From: Thermomicrobiales bacterium
GTDB taxonomy: Bacteria; Chloroflexota; Chloroflexia; Thermomicrobiales; UBA6265
DNA length: 64,000 nucleotides
NCBI GenBank assembly: GCA_023957115.1
Contig: JAMLHN010000002.1
Span: 1-64,000 of the forward strand
Direction: 5' to 3'
Below the pieces are notes generated by a model. It was not told the DNA's origin. It did no database searches and saw only the letters and a program-made list of their open reading frames with translations. Position numbers and translations under genes: made by a program. The first letter of the stretch is position 1. The number at the start of each line of letters is the position of its first letter. Of this stretch, positions 31,131 through 40,494 are shown piece after piece.

Positions 31131-32609
31131 CTACGAGGCCGGTGGCGGATCGATGTAAACCGTCTTCACCTGCGTATAGAAATCGCGTGCCGATTTGCCC
31201 TGCTCGCGCGAGTAGGAGCTCGAACCCTTGTACCCACCGAAGGGCACTTGCGGCTCGGCGCCCGGTGTCTCGCTGTTGATATGGACGATACCGGCCTGGA
31301 TCTTCTTCGCGAAGTGAAGCGCCCGGCCGAGATCGCGGGTGAAGATCGAGGCAGCGAGCCCATATTTGACCGAGTTGGCGATGGCAATTGCTTCGTCGAT
31401 ATCGTCGACCGGGATGACCCCCATGATCGGACCGAAGATCTCTTCCTGGCCGAGATGTGTCGACGGATCGACGTTTGCGAAAAGCGTCGGTGCAACGAAG
31501 AAGCCATGCTCGCGGCCATCATCGGTCAGGCGACCTCCGCCGATCAGCAGCTCGTTGCCCTCCTGTTTCGCCCGATCTGCTCCGGCGACGACGTTGTCCG
31601 CGGCTTCGGCCGAGATCACCGGCCCGAGATGGGTTGCCTCGTCGAGCGGGTCGCCCACGTTGAGTCCCTCGATCTTTTCGAGCAGCTTGCTGGTGAATTC
31701 GTCCACGATCGAGCGATGGACGATGGCCCGGCTCGTTGCCGTGCACTTCTGACCGGTCGACCACATGGCGCCGGTCATCACATGCTGGAGCGCGTGGTTC
31801 ATATCGGCATCGGCAAGCACGATCGCCGGATTCTGACCGCCCAGCTCGAGCTGGATCTTGGCGCCACGTTTCGCGGCGGTGACGGACATCTTGCGTCCGA
31901 CCTCACCGGACCCAGTGAAGGAAATTGCGGCAATGCGGTCGTCCTCGACGATGGGATCGCCAACCACCGACGCGCTTCCGGTGACCATATTGAGCACACC
32001 GGCCGGGAGCCCGGCTTCATGCAGCGCGTCGACGAAACGGGCCGCCAGGAGCGGTGTCGCGCTGGCCGGTTTGAACACGACGGTGTTGCCGAAGGCCAGC
32101 GCCGGTGCGATCTTCCAGGCCGGAATGGCGATCGGGAAGTTCCAGGGGGTGATCACACCCACCACGCCGAGCGGTTCTCGCGTGGTATACAGGAGCGTAT
32201 CCAGATTCATCGAGGGATAGTGTTCGCCGTTCGGTTGCTGGGCTTCTCCCGCGTAGTAGCGCAGGATCTGAATGGCGCGACCCGTCTCGCCGATCCCTTC
32301 CTTCAGTGTCTTGCCTTCTTCGCGCGCGAGCTCCCGTCCGATCTCGTTCTGGCGAGAGGCCAGAATTTCGGCTGCTTTGAGCAGGATGACCGAGCGGGCG
32401 ACCACATTGGTGTCTCGCCATTTCGGCGCGGCATCGGTAGCTGCCTGGATGGCCGCCTCGACATCCGCCTTCGTCGATGCGGCAAATTCGCCGATCAGGT
32501 CGTTGGTATTCGACGGGCTGCGGCTCTCGAAGGTCTTGCCCGATTCGGACGCGACCCATTCTCCGCCGATGTAATTGCCCCACGTCTTCGGTGCTGACGC
32601 GACTGCCAT
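31131..32609 (-). CDS. NAD(P)-dependent aldehyde dehydrogenase
   Basis: 492 residues from ATG 32609 (AAGGAG 9 bases upstream); a 10-residue extension to 32639 lacks one. Aldehyde dehydrogenase superfamily: NAD site FTGSGEVGRK, general-base Glu in IQLELGGQNPAIV, nucleophilic Cys in TGQKCTATSR, and Asn in PWNFPIAIP. The overall sequence resembles 2-oxoglutarate semialdehyde (2,5-dioxovalerate) dehydrogenases, which would complete oxidative pentose or aldarate pathways, but general aldehyde oxidation is also possible. It starts a minus-strand transcription unit; the small membrane gene at 32667 lies upstream. Confidence 0.93.
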   Translation of the reverse strand: MAVASAPKTWGNYIGGEWVASESGKTFESRSPSNTNDLIGEFAASTKADVEAAIQAATDAAPKWRDTNVVARSVILLKAAEILASRQNEIGRELAREEGKTLKEGIGETGRAIQILRYYAGEAQQPNGEHYPSMNLDTLLYTTREPLGVVGVITPWNFPIAIPAWKIAPALAFGNTVVFKPASATPLLAARFVDALHEAGLPAGVLNMVTGSASVVGDPIVEDDRIAAISFTGSGEVGRKMSVTAAKRGAKIQLELGGQNPAIVLADADMNHALQHVMTGAMWSTGQKCTATSRAIVHRSIVDEFTSKLLEKIEGLNVGDPLDEATHLGPVISAEAADNVVAGADRAKQEGNELLIGGGRLTDDGREHGFFVAPTLFANVDPSTHLGQEEIFGPIMGVIPVDDIDEAIAIANSVKYGLAASIFTRDLGRALHFAKKIQAGIVHINSETPGAEPQVPFGGYKGSSSYSREQGKSARDFYTQVKTVYIDPPPAS

Positions 32610-32666
32610 GAACGCATGCTCCTTACTGGCCTGGGCCATCTTGTCTTGTCGATCAATTGTGCCAAA

Positions 32667-32843
32667 TCAGCTCATCTGCCGGGAAACGAACAACGCGATT
32701 CCGAAGATCAGAATGAGCAGGACGATGACCGAGCAGCCGATTGCCAGCACCGAGCCGGTGCCCACGGTCGATTCGTCATCCGGGGTGGGGTCGATTTCGA
32801 ATTCCGGGTTTGCCGGCGGTTCGACGGGATCGAGGTCAGGCAT
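32667..32843 (-). CDS. small single-span membrane protein
   Basis: 58 residues from ATG 32843. An acidic, Pro-rich N-terminus (DLDPVEPPANPEFEIDPTPDDES) is followed by one transmembrane helix (GSVLAIGCSVIVLLILIFGIALFVS). Too short and simple to name; the reading frame and charge pattern look real, but there is no clear ribosome site and the dispersed element copy B abuts the start. Confidence 0.5.
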   Translation of the reverse strand: MPDLDPVEPPANPEFEIDPTPDDESTVGTGSVLAIGCSVIVLLILIFGIALFVSRQMS

Positions 32844-32855
32844 ACGCTGCGCGGG

Positions 32856-32978
32856 TCCTGCGTCCTGCGCCCTGGGTCCTGAGAGGAGCCAGGGGTGCTG
32901 ATTCCTGGGTTTGAACCGACGGATTCCGGACCAGTCCAGCGCGAGCGGAGCCAAGCCGTCGAGATTTCGAACACGCCC
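32856..32978 (+). repeat. 123-bp dispersed intergenic element, copy B
   Basis: Same architecture and orientation as 12399-12520: four heptamers (CCTGCGT, CCTGCGC, CCTGGGT, CCTGAGA; 32857-32884) and the conserved block from GACGGATTCCGG to TTTCGAACACGCCC. A tRNA T-arm-like GGTTCAAACC on the minus strand occurs only in this copy. Confidence 0.75.
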
Positions 32979-32980
32979 GA

Positions 32981-33110
32981 GGAGTTAGGAATTTGGTAGC
33001 GCCGCAGATGGTATCCGGGGACGGCTTGCTGCGACGAGGAAGTCCCTCCACGTCGTTCGGGACGACGAGAAGTACGTTCCCGACTCCTAAATCCCAGCTC
33101 CTAACTCCAA
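32981..33110. repeat. heptamer arrays with facing arms
   Basis: GGAGTTAGGA (32981-32990) and TCCTAACTCC (33099-33108) are perfect complements; the right side is heptameric (CTCCTAA, ATCCCAG, CTCCTAA). The stretch between holds no gene. Confidence 0.6.
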
Positions 33111-33113
33111 CAA

Positions 33114-34040
33114 TCATCCATTCCATTTCCACTGGCCGTCCTCGAAGATGAACATGAAGTTCTGGAAGTCCTGTTCTGTGCCGACGGTCGAGCGGACCGT
33201 CGCCGAGATCTGGTTGGGGGCGACCAGCGTGATCTCGCCAGCGCGTTCCCAGACGATGGGCGACGACATCGAGATTGCCAGGGTTTCCAGGAAATTGGGA
33301 TCGGACTGGAGCAGCGCGTCTCGGAAATCGTTGCTCAGCAACGGCAACCAGCGCTCCGGCTCTCGGCTTGCCCAGCAGGCGGTCATCTGCGCGAGCAGAT
33401 TGTCGATCTCGGCCGTAAAGTCGATTGTGATCGGTGCGGGCGAACCCGTCATCTCCAGCGATGTAGCCGGGGCGATGGGGGACGCCACTTCGGGGGGATC
33501 GGCTTCCGGGGTACCCAGCAACGTCGCCTGCGACATTGGCGCGGTGATGCAGGCGATGTACTCGCTGAACGAGAAGGTGGTCAGCAGGATCACCCGGCCG
33601 GGGCAGGCGTCATCGACCCGGGTCAGCGTCAGGTTCTTGCCCGATCGCTCCCAGGTATAGGTGCCGGTATCCATGTCTTCGTTGATGATCGGCGCAGCGG
33701 CGTCGTTTCCACATGAGAGAATGCCCGCTTTATCGGTAAACGTGATCTGATTGCCATCGACGGTCCAGGCGCCACTGACCACGACTCCGGCGTCGGTCCG
33801 CTCGGCCTCGTAGGTGCCATCGGCCTCGATTCCCAATCTCCAACGTCCGACATAGGAAAACGAGCTGGCAATGTCGACGGGGATATCGGTGCGCGCGAGC
33901 GCGACCGACCATTGCCCGACCGGTGTGTCGTCCTGGGCGCGAGCTCGATCGAACACCAGGACGGAACCGAGCAGTGTCAGAAGCACCACGGCCGCCGAGC
34001 ATGCAGCAAAGATTCGGAAACGCTGGTTCGAACGCTGCAT
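33114..34040 (-). CDS. exported protein of unknown function
   Basis: 308 residues from ATG 34040 (AGGAG 9 bases upstream). MQRSNQRFRIFAACSAAVVLLTLLGSVLVFDRARAQ is a Sec signal or membrane anchor. The mature part has a lipocalin-like or META-like beta section (GRWRLGIEADGTYEAERTDAGVVVSGAWTVDGNQITFTDKAG) at about 60-120 ending in a Cys, then a Pro-rich stretch and a second domain (~200-308) resembling SnoaL/NTF2-like folds (LLAQMTACWASREPERWLPLLSNDFRDAL ... FMFIFEDGQWKWNG). The two-part reading is an inference from pattern; no catalytic residues are named. It is divergent from the propeller protein. Confidence 0.8.
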   Translation of the reverse strand: MQRSNQRFRIFAACSAAVVLLTLLGSVLVFDRARAQDDTPVGQWSVALARTDIPVDIASSFSYVGRWRLGIEADGTYEAERTDAGVVVSGAWTVDGNQITFTDKAGILSCGNDAAAPIINEDMDTGTYTWERSGKNLTLTRVDDACPGRVILLTTFSFSEYIACITAPMSQATLLGTPEADPPEVASPIAPATSLEMTGSPAPITIDFTAEIDNLLAQMTACWASREPERWLPLLSNDFRDALLQSDPNFLETLAISMSSPIVWERAGEITLVAPNQISATVRSTVGTEQDFQNFMFIFEDGQWKWNG

Positions 34041-34354
34041 CGCCGGGAACTCCTGGGTGATCGGGGCCTGATGGCGGTTCATGAACCGGGTGACACTCGT
34101 CGCATCGGTGATTCCCTGGGGCGGAAGCCGCGCGGCCACGATAGACGAAGCGTCTTCGAGAGTCTAGCATGGGGCGATCGACGGGAATCGCTCAGGTTCT
34201 GGGCCATACTTCTCGTTCATACTATAAAGATGAGCGACGCGTTCAAGAAAACGAGCAACGCTCTGACAGGGTCCGGTTCGTCGCAAGGATGGCCGAGGAC
34301 ACCCGAATCAACGAGTCGTCGCAACGCAGTCAACCGGTCGACGAGGTGAGCCGA
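34041..34354 (+). promoter_or_regulatory. divergent intergenic region with weak promoter candidate
   Basis: TATAAA at 34223-34228, in the only AT-rich patch of this 314-base gap, could be the -10 of the plus-strand propeller gene; no well-placed -35 is seen (TTCTGG lies 20 bases upstream). Nothing else stands out. Confidence 0.3.
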
Positions 34355-36613
34355 ATGCTTTCACGTTTCCGACAGAATCGCCGGCGAGTCTGGCGTCCAT
34401 TGTCTCTGGCGCTCGTGGCCATGCTGCTCGTGACCGCGGTCGTGCCAGTGGTCTCGCGGCCGAACGTTGTTGCCCAGGGGGAGGGCCAGCTTGCCGGTCG
34501 TCCGTTGAATTTCGGTGATCTGGTCGTCATCGACCGGCAGTTTGCCTCGAATGGGGCCAAGCTGGCGCTCGAACGGTTCTATGTCGATCGAGGCATCATC
34601 AGCGATCCCTATCTCAGCGCGGTCGCCGGCAGCGGGGGCGATGACCATACCGCGAACCAGCAGGTGCCGTATCGCAATCCGGCGCCGGGATTCAGCCGCA
34701 ATCTCCTGATCACGCGGAACTTCGGCTACTCGCCATTCCAGACCGAACCGCATATCGCGGTCGATCCCACCGATCCCGATCACCTCGTCGTCGGCGTGAT
34801 CGACTACAACATGGGCTCGACCATGTCGGTCTACGTCTCGTTCGATGCCGGCGAGACGTGGGACGGTCCGAATCAGATCGTCTATTTCCGCGACGATATC
34901 TCCGGCGCCGGCGACCCGGTCGTCGCGTTCGACCGGGATGGCAACGTCTTCATTTCGATGATCTCGATCGGTGTACGCGAGTTCGTGCTCGGGTCGATTT
35001 CATCGCAGGTTGCGGTCATGAATATGGCCGTGGCGACCTCGTACGACGGAGGACTGACCTGGACCGAGCCGCAGCTGGCGGCGAGCGGCGCGGTTTCCAC
35101 CGTGAGCAATATCGATGCCGAGGGGAAAGAGCGCGGCACGATTACCACCGTCGATCTCGACAAACCATGGATGATCGTCGGACCGGATCCCGAAGATCCG
35201 GATAAGGACATCCTCTACCTCTCCTATACGGAATTCGAACAGACATCGTCAGTCCTCTACGCGGATGAGCTCGCCTTCCTGTCGAATCCCTTCCTGGGGA
35301 CGCAGATCAAGGTGGTGGCCTCTCGGGATGGCGGACAGACCTGGGGACCGCCGGTTGCCGTAAGCGAGCAGGTCTTTGCCGGATTCAGTCTGGCCGCCCC
35401 GGGACAGGACACCGCCCAGCAGCAAACGGGCGTTGGGTCGTTCGCCTCCCGGGTCGTTCAGGGGTCGCAGCTTGCGACCTTGTCGGACGGGACCCTGGCG
35501 GTTTCCTGGTACGACTCGACCGATGACGGCAACGACACCGGCCTGGCGACGGTCGGATTTTCGACATCGACCGATGGCGGAACGTCGTTCAGCCGGCCGA
35601 TCGTCGCGGCGACCTATCGAGAGGCGCCCTATCGATTGCGAACGGCCAATTTCCGCTACGGCGCATTGCCATCGATGGCCGCTGGTCCCGGTGGCGAGCT
35701 CTATATCGTGCAGGCGTCCCGCTCGATCGAGGATTCGGTCGACGATAGCGATGTCTTCCTCTATCGATCGTTCGACACAGGCGAGTCCTGGGACCCAGGC
35801 ATCCAGGTCAACCAGGACGACACCGATGCGAGCCAGTTCTTTCCGCAGGTCACGGTCGGGCCAGATGGCATCGTCCACATCATGTGGGGAGATCAGCGTG
35901 ACGATCCGACACGGCTGAAATACCACATCTACTACACGCAATCGACCGATCAGGGCGCAACGTTTGGGTTCACCCTGGAAGACCAGGGGTTCACGGTGCC
36001 CGATACGCGGGTGACCGATTTCCCATCCAACCCAATGAAGGGCTTCCCGGGTGGACGCTTCATCGGCGACTACATGGCGCTAGCCGCAACCGAGGAAGAT
36101 GTCTTCCTCGTCTGGCCCGATACGCGCCTGGGCGAGTACGGCGGCTATAGCCAGCAGATTGGGTTTGCGCGTAAGACGGCGCTCGAGCCACCGAGTCTCT
36201 TCCTGAGCCCTCCATCGGGATCGGCCGGCCGGGTCGTCGATATCCAGGGATTTGGCTTCCAGCCGGACAGCGGGATCCAGCTCTACGTTTCGGGGGTCAT
36301 CACGGCTCAGCTGCGGTCGGACGATGCGGGTCAGTTCCAGACCAGCATTTACATGCCGTTGACTGGCGAAGGGCCAACCGAAATCCGCGCCTTCGACGAT
36401 ACCGGCAATATTGCGACCGCGTCGTTCTATACGGAATTCGGGTTCGATTCGTTGCAGCAGCAGCTCGAAGACATCTCGACTCAGCTTGGGATGACACCGG
36501 AGGCCGAAGCGAGTCCAGCAGTGGATGGCACGCCGGAGGCGTCTGAAGGCGGATCCGAAGGATCGGCGGAGAATGCCGAGGAGGTCGAAGCAGTCGGAAC
36601 GCCGACGAGCTAG
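34355..36613 (+). CDS. large secreted beta-propeller protein with Asp-box (BNR) repeats
   Basis: 752 residues from ATG 34355, preceded by GAGGTGAG; the frame extends to 34169 but this start gives a Sec signal (RPLSLALVAMLLVTAVVPVVSRPNVVAQ). Six Asp-box motifs of S-x-D-x-G-x-x-W type can be read: SFDAGETW, SYDGGLTW, SRDGGQTW, STDGGTSF, SFDTGESW and STDQGATF, typical of sialidase-type six-bladed propellers. A C-terminal domain (~610-700: PPSLFLSPPSGSAGRVVDIQGFGF ... IRAFDDTGNIATASF) looks like an IPT/TIG fold. The usual sialidase Arg triad cannot be identified, so enzymatic activity is not claimed. Cell-surface adhesion or polysaccharide binding is the likely role. The Ser/Glu/Ala-rich tail is unusual. 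Confidence 0.85.
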   Translation: MLSRFRQNRRRVWRPLSLALVAMLLVTAVVPVVSRPNVVAQGEGQLAGRPLNFGDLVVIDRQFASNGAKLALERFYVDRGIISDPYLSAVAGSGGDDHTANQQVPYRNPAPGFSRNLLITRNFGYSPFQTEPHIAVDPTDPDHLVVGVIDYNMGSTMSVYVSFDAGETWDGPNQIVYFRDDISGAGDPVVAFDRDGNVFISMISIGVREFVLGSISSQVAVMNMAVATSYDGGLTWTEPQLAASGAVSTVSNIDAEGKERGTITTVDLDKPWMIVGPDPEDPDKDILYLSYTEFEQTSSVLYADELAFLSNPFLGTQIKVVASRDGGQTWGPPVAVSEQVFAGFSLAAPGQDTAQQQTGVGSFASRVVQGSQLATLSDGTLAVSWYDSTDDGNDTGLATVGFSTSTDGGTSFSRPIVAATYREAPYRLRTANFRYGALPSMAAGPGGELYIVQASRSIEDSVDDSDVFLYRSFDTGESWDPGIQVNQDDTDASQFFPQVTVGPDGIVHIMWGDQRDDPTRLKYHIYYTQSTDQGATFGFTLEDQGFTVPDTRVTDFPSNPMKGFPGGRFIGDYMALAATEEDVFLVWPDTRLGEYGGYSQQIGFARKTALEPPSLFLSPPSGSAGRVVDIQGFGFQPDSGIQLYVSGVITAQLRSDDAGQFQTSIYMPLTGEGPTEIRAFDDTGNIATASFYTEFGFDSLQQQLEDISTQLGMTPEAEASPAVDGTPEASEGGSEGSAENAEEVEAVGTPTS

Positions 36614-36796
36614 GCGGTTTTCGATGACATTACCGGGTTCACGGGGTCCCAGGGTTGAAACCCCGGGCTCACAGAGCGAAGTCCCTCCGGGACTGAGGAC
36701 GAGCGTGATTGTCCGGTTTCAGAGAATGACGGCAGAGATTCTTCGCTTCGCTCAGAATGACAATGATGTGAGCGGGCGGTTCAGGGGAGTCCAGAG
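36614..36796. other. intergenic stretch with REP-like small hairpins
   Basis: No gene. It contains CCCAGGGTT/AACCCCGGG (imperfect) and AGTCCC-TCC-GGGACT, then two direct AGAATGAC repeats flanking TTCGCTTCGCTC. These phrases are typical of short palindromic repeats in environmental bacteria. GGGGAG 7 bases before ATG 36797 is the ribosome site of the next gene. Confidence 0.5.
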
Positions 36797-39259
36797 ATGA
36801 ATCGAGAGCGTCAACTTTCCGACTTGTTGCGGCGATACTCAAATGGTGAGCTCAGCCGGCGGGCGTTCTTCGGCCGGGCGGTTGGACTTGGGCTCACTGT
36901 GTCGGCCATCGGCGCGGTATCGAATGATCCGGTCGTTGCGCGTGCGCAGGATGCGACGCCCGCGACCGGTGGATCGATTGGCCCTGCGACCGACACGATC
37001 ACCTTCGGCGCCTACAACGTCGACCAGGCTCCCCTGAATATCCAGAACGGCGACATCGACCTCTATGTCTTCGGGCTCAAGACGGCCGGTGCGCAGAGTC
37101 TCGCGGAAGACGAATCCGTCCGCTTGATCGATGCGCCTGCCTCGACCGTCTCCCTGATTTTGAATCCGGCCCCGGCTCCGGAAGGACAGATCAATCCCTT
37201 TTCGATCAAGGAGGTGCGGCAGGCGATGCAGTACCTGATCGACCGGGAGTTCATCGCCAGCGATATCTATCAGGGACGGGCGCTGCCGATGCTGACCAAC
37301 ATCAGCCCGACCGACTACGATCAATTGACCATCTTCCCGGTCGTGAGTCAGGCCAATATTCGCTACGACGCCGAGCTGGCCGCGCAGATGATCGACGAGG
37401 CGATGACGGCCGCCGGCGCCAGCAAGGAGGGCGATGCCTGGTCGTACGACGGCAAGCCGATCCAGATCAAGATCGTGACCCGGGTCGAGGACGAGCGCCG
37501 AGATATTGGGGATCTGGTGCGCACCGCGCTCGAGCAGGTGGGGTTCCAGGTCGCGCCGGTCTATCAGCAGTTCGGCCCGGCAACCCTGGCGGTCTACGCC
37601 AGCGATCCGGCGACCTTCCAGTGGCATATCTACACCGAAGGCTGGAGTCGTGGCGCGCCGGTGCGGTATGACGACGCCGGGATCAACCAGTTTGCGGCGC
37701 CCTGGCTGGGCAATATGCCGGGTTGGCAGGAAGTCGGCTTCTGGCAGTACCAGCAGGAGGAGATCGACGAGCTCGGCAAGCGACTCTACCGAGGGGAATT
37801 CGCCAGCCAGGACGATCGCGATGCGATGTACCAGCAGATGGTGCAGCTGGCGTTGGACGAATCGGTGCGCATCTGGATGGTGACGGCGTTGCAGAGCTTC
37901 CCGGTCAGCAGTGAGGTCGAGCATCTGACCGTCGACATCGTCAGCGGTCCGCGGAACGTCTTCGCGCTTCGCGGTGCGGAGATCCCGGGCCGGACCGACT
38001 TGAAGGTCGGCAATCTCTGGGTGTGGACCGAGCGGACGACCTGGAATCCGATCGGTGGGTTTGGAGATGCCTATAGCTCGGATATCTACAAGAACCTGGT
38101 CGATCCGCCGTTGATCAATCATCCCTTTACCGGTCTGCCGCAACCGTTCCGGGCTGACTTCACGGTCGAGACGGCCGGCCCCGACGGGACGCTCGACGTG
38201 CCGGCCGAGGCGGTGACCTGGGATGCGCAGAACGATGCCTGGATTCCGGTTGCCGGCGGAACGACTGCCCGCAGCAAAGTCACGTTCGACTACGCCAAAT
38301 TCCTCGGATCGAGTTGGCAACATGGCCAGCCGGTCACGATGGCCGATGTGATCTACCCGATCGCGCAGGGGTACGAGATTGCATTCGACGAACGGAAAGT
38401 GCAGATCGAAACCGCGATCGGCATCACGGCCCGGCCCCTGTACGAAACATTCAAGGGCTATGTCTTCGGTGAGTCGACGGTCGAGGTCTATGTCGACTAC
38501 TGGCATTTCGAAGAGAGCTATATCGCGTCGTATGCCTCGCCCTCGGGCGTTTCGACTCCCTGGGAGGTGCTGGCCGGAATGGACGATGTCGTCTTCGAAA
38601 AGCGGACCGGCGCCTATTCCGATACCGCCGCGGCGCGGTTCAGCGTCCCCTGGCTCAGTCTGGTGACCGAGTCGGATGCCCGATTGGTGCTGCGCTCGAT
38701 TCGGGAATTTGGGCGACAGAACACGATTCCGGCCGGTGTGTTCGACATCGGCGGAGCCAGCATCGTCTCCGAGGACGAGGCCGTCGCTCGCTATGAGGCG
38801 GTCGACCAGTGGTTCGACGAAACCAATCTGCTGGTCATTGCCAATGGCCCGTATCGGCTGAGCCGGTACGATCCACCGGCCCAGTTCGCGCAGCTCGACG
38901 CGTTCCGTCCGGAGGGATATCCCTTCACGCCGGACGATGTGCGGTTCGGCGAGCCGCCGGCATTGACGGTTTCCGCCAGCCCGCCCGATGCGTTGGCGCT
39001 TGGGGACGACATCACCGTGCCGGTGACCGTGGATGGCCCGGGGACGCTGGCAGTCCAGTACACCTTCATCGACTCGGCGACTGGCGAGGTGCTGGAGTCG
39101 GGCGCTGCCAGCGGCGAGGGCGGGAGCTTCACGATTGCTGTCGATCCGGCCATCAGCGCCATGCTCTTCCCCGGCTTGTACGAGCTGGTGGTGCTCGCCT
39201 CCAGCAGTGAGCTGGCCAAGGTCGCTTTGCAACGGCTCGATCTGGAGATCGGCGTCTAG
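36797..39259 (+). CDS. ABC transporter solute-binding protein, family 5 (peptide/nickel type), with C-terminal Ig-like extension
   Basis: 820 residues, long for the family (usually 500-600). A Tat signal (ELSRRAFFGRAVGLGLTVSAIGA) exports it. Binding-protein family 5 landmarks include NPAPAPEGQINPFSIKEVRQAMQYLIDREFIA, the paired EVGFQVAPVYQ strand, NPIGGFGDAYSSDIYKNLVDPP and the DAQNDAWIPVAGG segment. The N-terminal lobe starts late, so part of lobe I looks reduced. About 100 C-terminal residues (PPALTVSASPPDALALGDDITVPVTVDGPG ... YELVVLASSSELAK) resemble an Ig-like beta domain not usual in this family. It heads an operon with two permeases; the two ATPases of this type lie 9 kb away at 25.7-27.7 kb. 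Confidence 0.9.
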   Translation: MNRERQLSDLLRRYSNGELSRRAFFGRAVGLGLTVSAIGAVSNDPVVARAQDATPATGGSIGPATDTITFGAYNVDQAPLNIQNGDIDLYVFGLKTAGAQSLAEDESVRLIDAPASTVSLILNPAPAPEGQINPFSIKEVRQAMQYLIDREFIASDIYQGRALPMLTNISPTDYDQLTIFPVVSQANIRYDAELAAQMIDEAMTAAGASKEGDAWSYDGKPIQIKIVTRVEDERRDIGDLVRTALEQVGFQVAPVYQQFGPATLAVYASDPATFQWHIYTEGWSRGAPVRYDDAGINQFAAPWLGNMPGWQEVGFWQYQQEEIDELGKRLYRGEFASQDDRDAMYQQMVQLALDESVRIWMVTALQSFPVSSEVEHLTVDIVSGPRNVFALRGAEIPGRTDLKVGNLWVWTERTTWNPIGGFGDAYSSDIYKNLVDPPLINHPFTGLPQPFRADFTVETAGPDGTLDVPAEAVTWDAQNDAWIPVAGGTTARSKVTFDYAKFLGSSWQHGQPVTMADVIYPIAQGYEIAFDERKVQIETAIGITARPLYETFKGYVFGESTVEVYVDYWHFEESYIASYASPSGVSTPWEVLAGMDDVVFEKRTGAYSDTAAARFSVPWLSLVTESDARLVLRSIREFGRQNTIPAGVFDIGGASIVSEDEAVARYEAVDQWFDETNLLVIANGPYRLSRYDPPAQFAQLDAFRPEGYPFTPDDVRFGEPPALTVSASPPDALALGDDITVPVTVDGPGTLAVQYTFIDSATGEVLESGAASGEGGSFTIAVDPAISAMLFPGLYELVVLASSSELAKVALQRLDLEIGV

Positions 39260-39439
39260 TACGGCAGGACCTGAGCCATCAGGACACGGAGGTCCTGCAC
39301 GACTCCGGTGGTGACCGGGAGCGTGGTCGTTCTCTCAACGGTAGTCGGTGTCCGACATGCCGGAGCGGAAGAAGATTGCCATGACGTTCGGAGCGACGCA
39401 CGATCCTGGACCGGCGCATTGTCTTCTCGGGGAGCCGGC

Positions 39440-40489
39440 GTGAACATTGCGCGCAAGCTGGGATTGCGGGCGCTGACCCTCTTTGGGGTCCTGGTGGCCG
39501 TGCTCGTGCTGTTGGTGGTTTCGCTGGGCGCGACCGGGTATTCCGACAAGCTCCTCTCTGCCCAGCTCAATGAAGAGTTGCGCGGTTTTCGACAGGCGCA
39601 GGCGGAGACGATCAGGGATCCGGCGCAGCTCGAAGAGGCGGTTGCGCAGCGGCAAACCGAGCTGGAGGCGTTCTACGGGCTGGACGAATCGTGGTGGAGT
39701 CGCATGCCGTCCCAGATTTGGAACGTGCTGACTCTCGATTTGGGAGACGCGCGTTCGTTGCGAACGGCTGATGGCAGCTCGAAGATCTCGGACATCGTGC
39801 TGGAACGACTGCCCTACACGATGCTGTTGCTGACCACCGCTTCGGTGATTACAGCCATCATTGGATTGATCGTCGGGGTACGGATGGCGACCCGGGTTGG
39901 GAGCAAGCTCGACCGCGGCGTGGCCTATTTCGCCGCGATTTCCTTTGCGGTGCCGGCGTGGTGGCTCGGCATTCTCTTCATTCTGATCTTTGCGTTTCGG
40001 CTGGAGCTCTTGCCGGCGGGGGGAATGTACGGCGTACCGCCACCCGAAGATCGCTTCGACCGCTGGCTCGACCTCGCCAAGCACGCCATCTTGCCGGTGT
40101 CCACGCTGGTGTTGGTCAGCGTCGGCCCCTATATCTATTCGGTCCGCACCATGACCGTGACCACGGCGATGGAAGACCATGTGCAGCTCGCACGCGCCAA
40201 GGGACTCTCGGAGGGGTATATCAATCGCCGCCACATCCTCAGAGTCGCGGCAGCGCCGATCGTGACCGGGCTGATTCTGGGGCTTGCCGGATCGCTGGGC
40301 GGATCGATTCTGACCGAAACCGTCTTCAACTGGCGGGGCATGGGACGGCTCTACTATGACGCGATCGTGGGGACGCCCGATGAAGGCGTGATCGTCGCGC
40401 TGACCTTCCTCTTCACGTTGATCTATCTGCTGGCCCGGTTCCTGCTCGATATCCTCTATGTCGTGCTCGATCCCAGAGTCCGGTACTGA
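39440..40489 (+). CDS. ABC transporter permease, DppB/OppB type
   Basis: 349 residues from GTG 39440, with GGGGAG 5 bases upstream; a frame back to 39308 has no site. TM1 (ALTLFGVLVAVLVLLVVSLGATG), then a ~70-residue extracytoplasmic region, then five more segments. The EAA loop that contacts the ATPase is present (ARAKGLSEGYINRRHILRVAAAP). First permease of the binding protein-permease-permease run; the next begins 5 bases on. The 180-base gap before it has no other gene. Confidence 0.92.
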   Translation: MNIARKLGLRALTLFGVLVAVLVLLVVSLGATGYSDKLLSAQLNEELRGFRQAQAETIRDPAQLEEAVAQRQTELEAFYGLDESWWSRMPSQIWNVLTLDLGDARSLRTADGSSKISDIVLERLPYTMLLLTTASVITAIIGLIVGVRMATRVGSKLDRGVAYFAAISFAVPAWWLGILFILIFAFRLELLPAGGMYGVPPPEDRFDRWLDLAKHAILPVSTLVLVSVGPYIYSVRTMTVTTAMEDHVQLARAKGLSEGYINRRHILRVAAAPIVTGLILGLAGSLGGSILTETVFNWRGMGRLYYDAIVGTPDEGVIVALTFLFTLIYLLARFLLDILYVVLDPRVRY

Positions 40490-40494
40490 TCGTC

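Noticed and set aside
32860-32940. tRNA-like T arm in element copy B
   Set aside because: GGTTCAAACC exists only in one copy and no acceptor, D or anticodon stems could be matched.
36839-39232. 797-residue minus-strand frame
   Set aside because: Antisense to the 820-residue solute-binding protein, which has a good ribosome site and Tat signal. The shadow has no recognisable domains.
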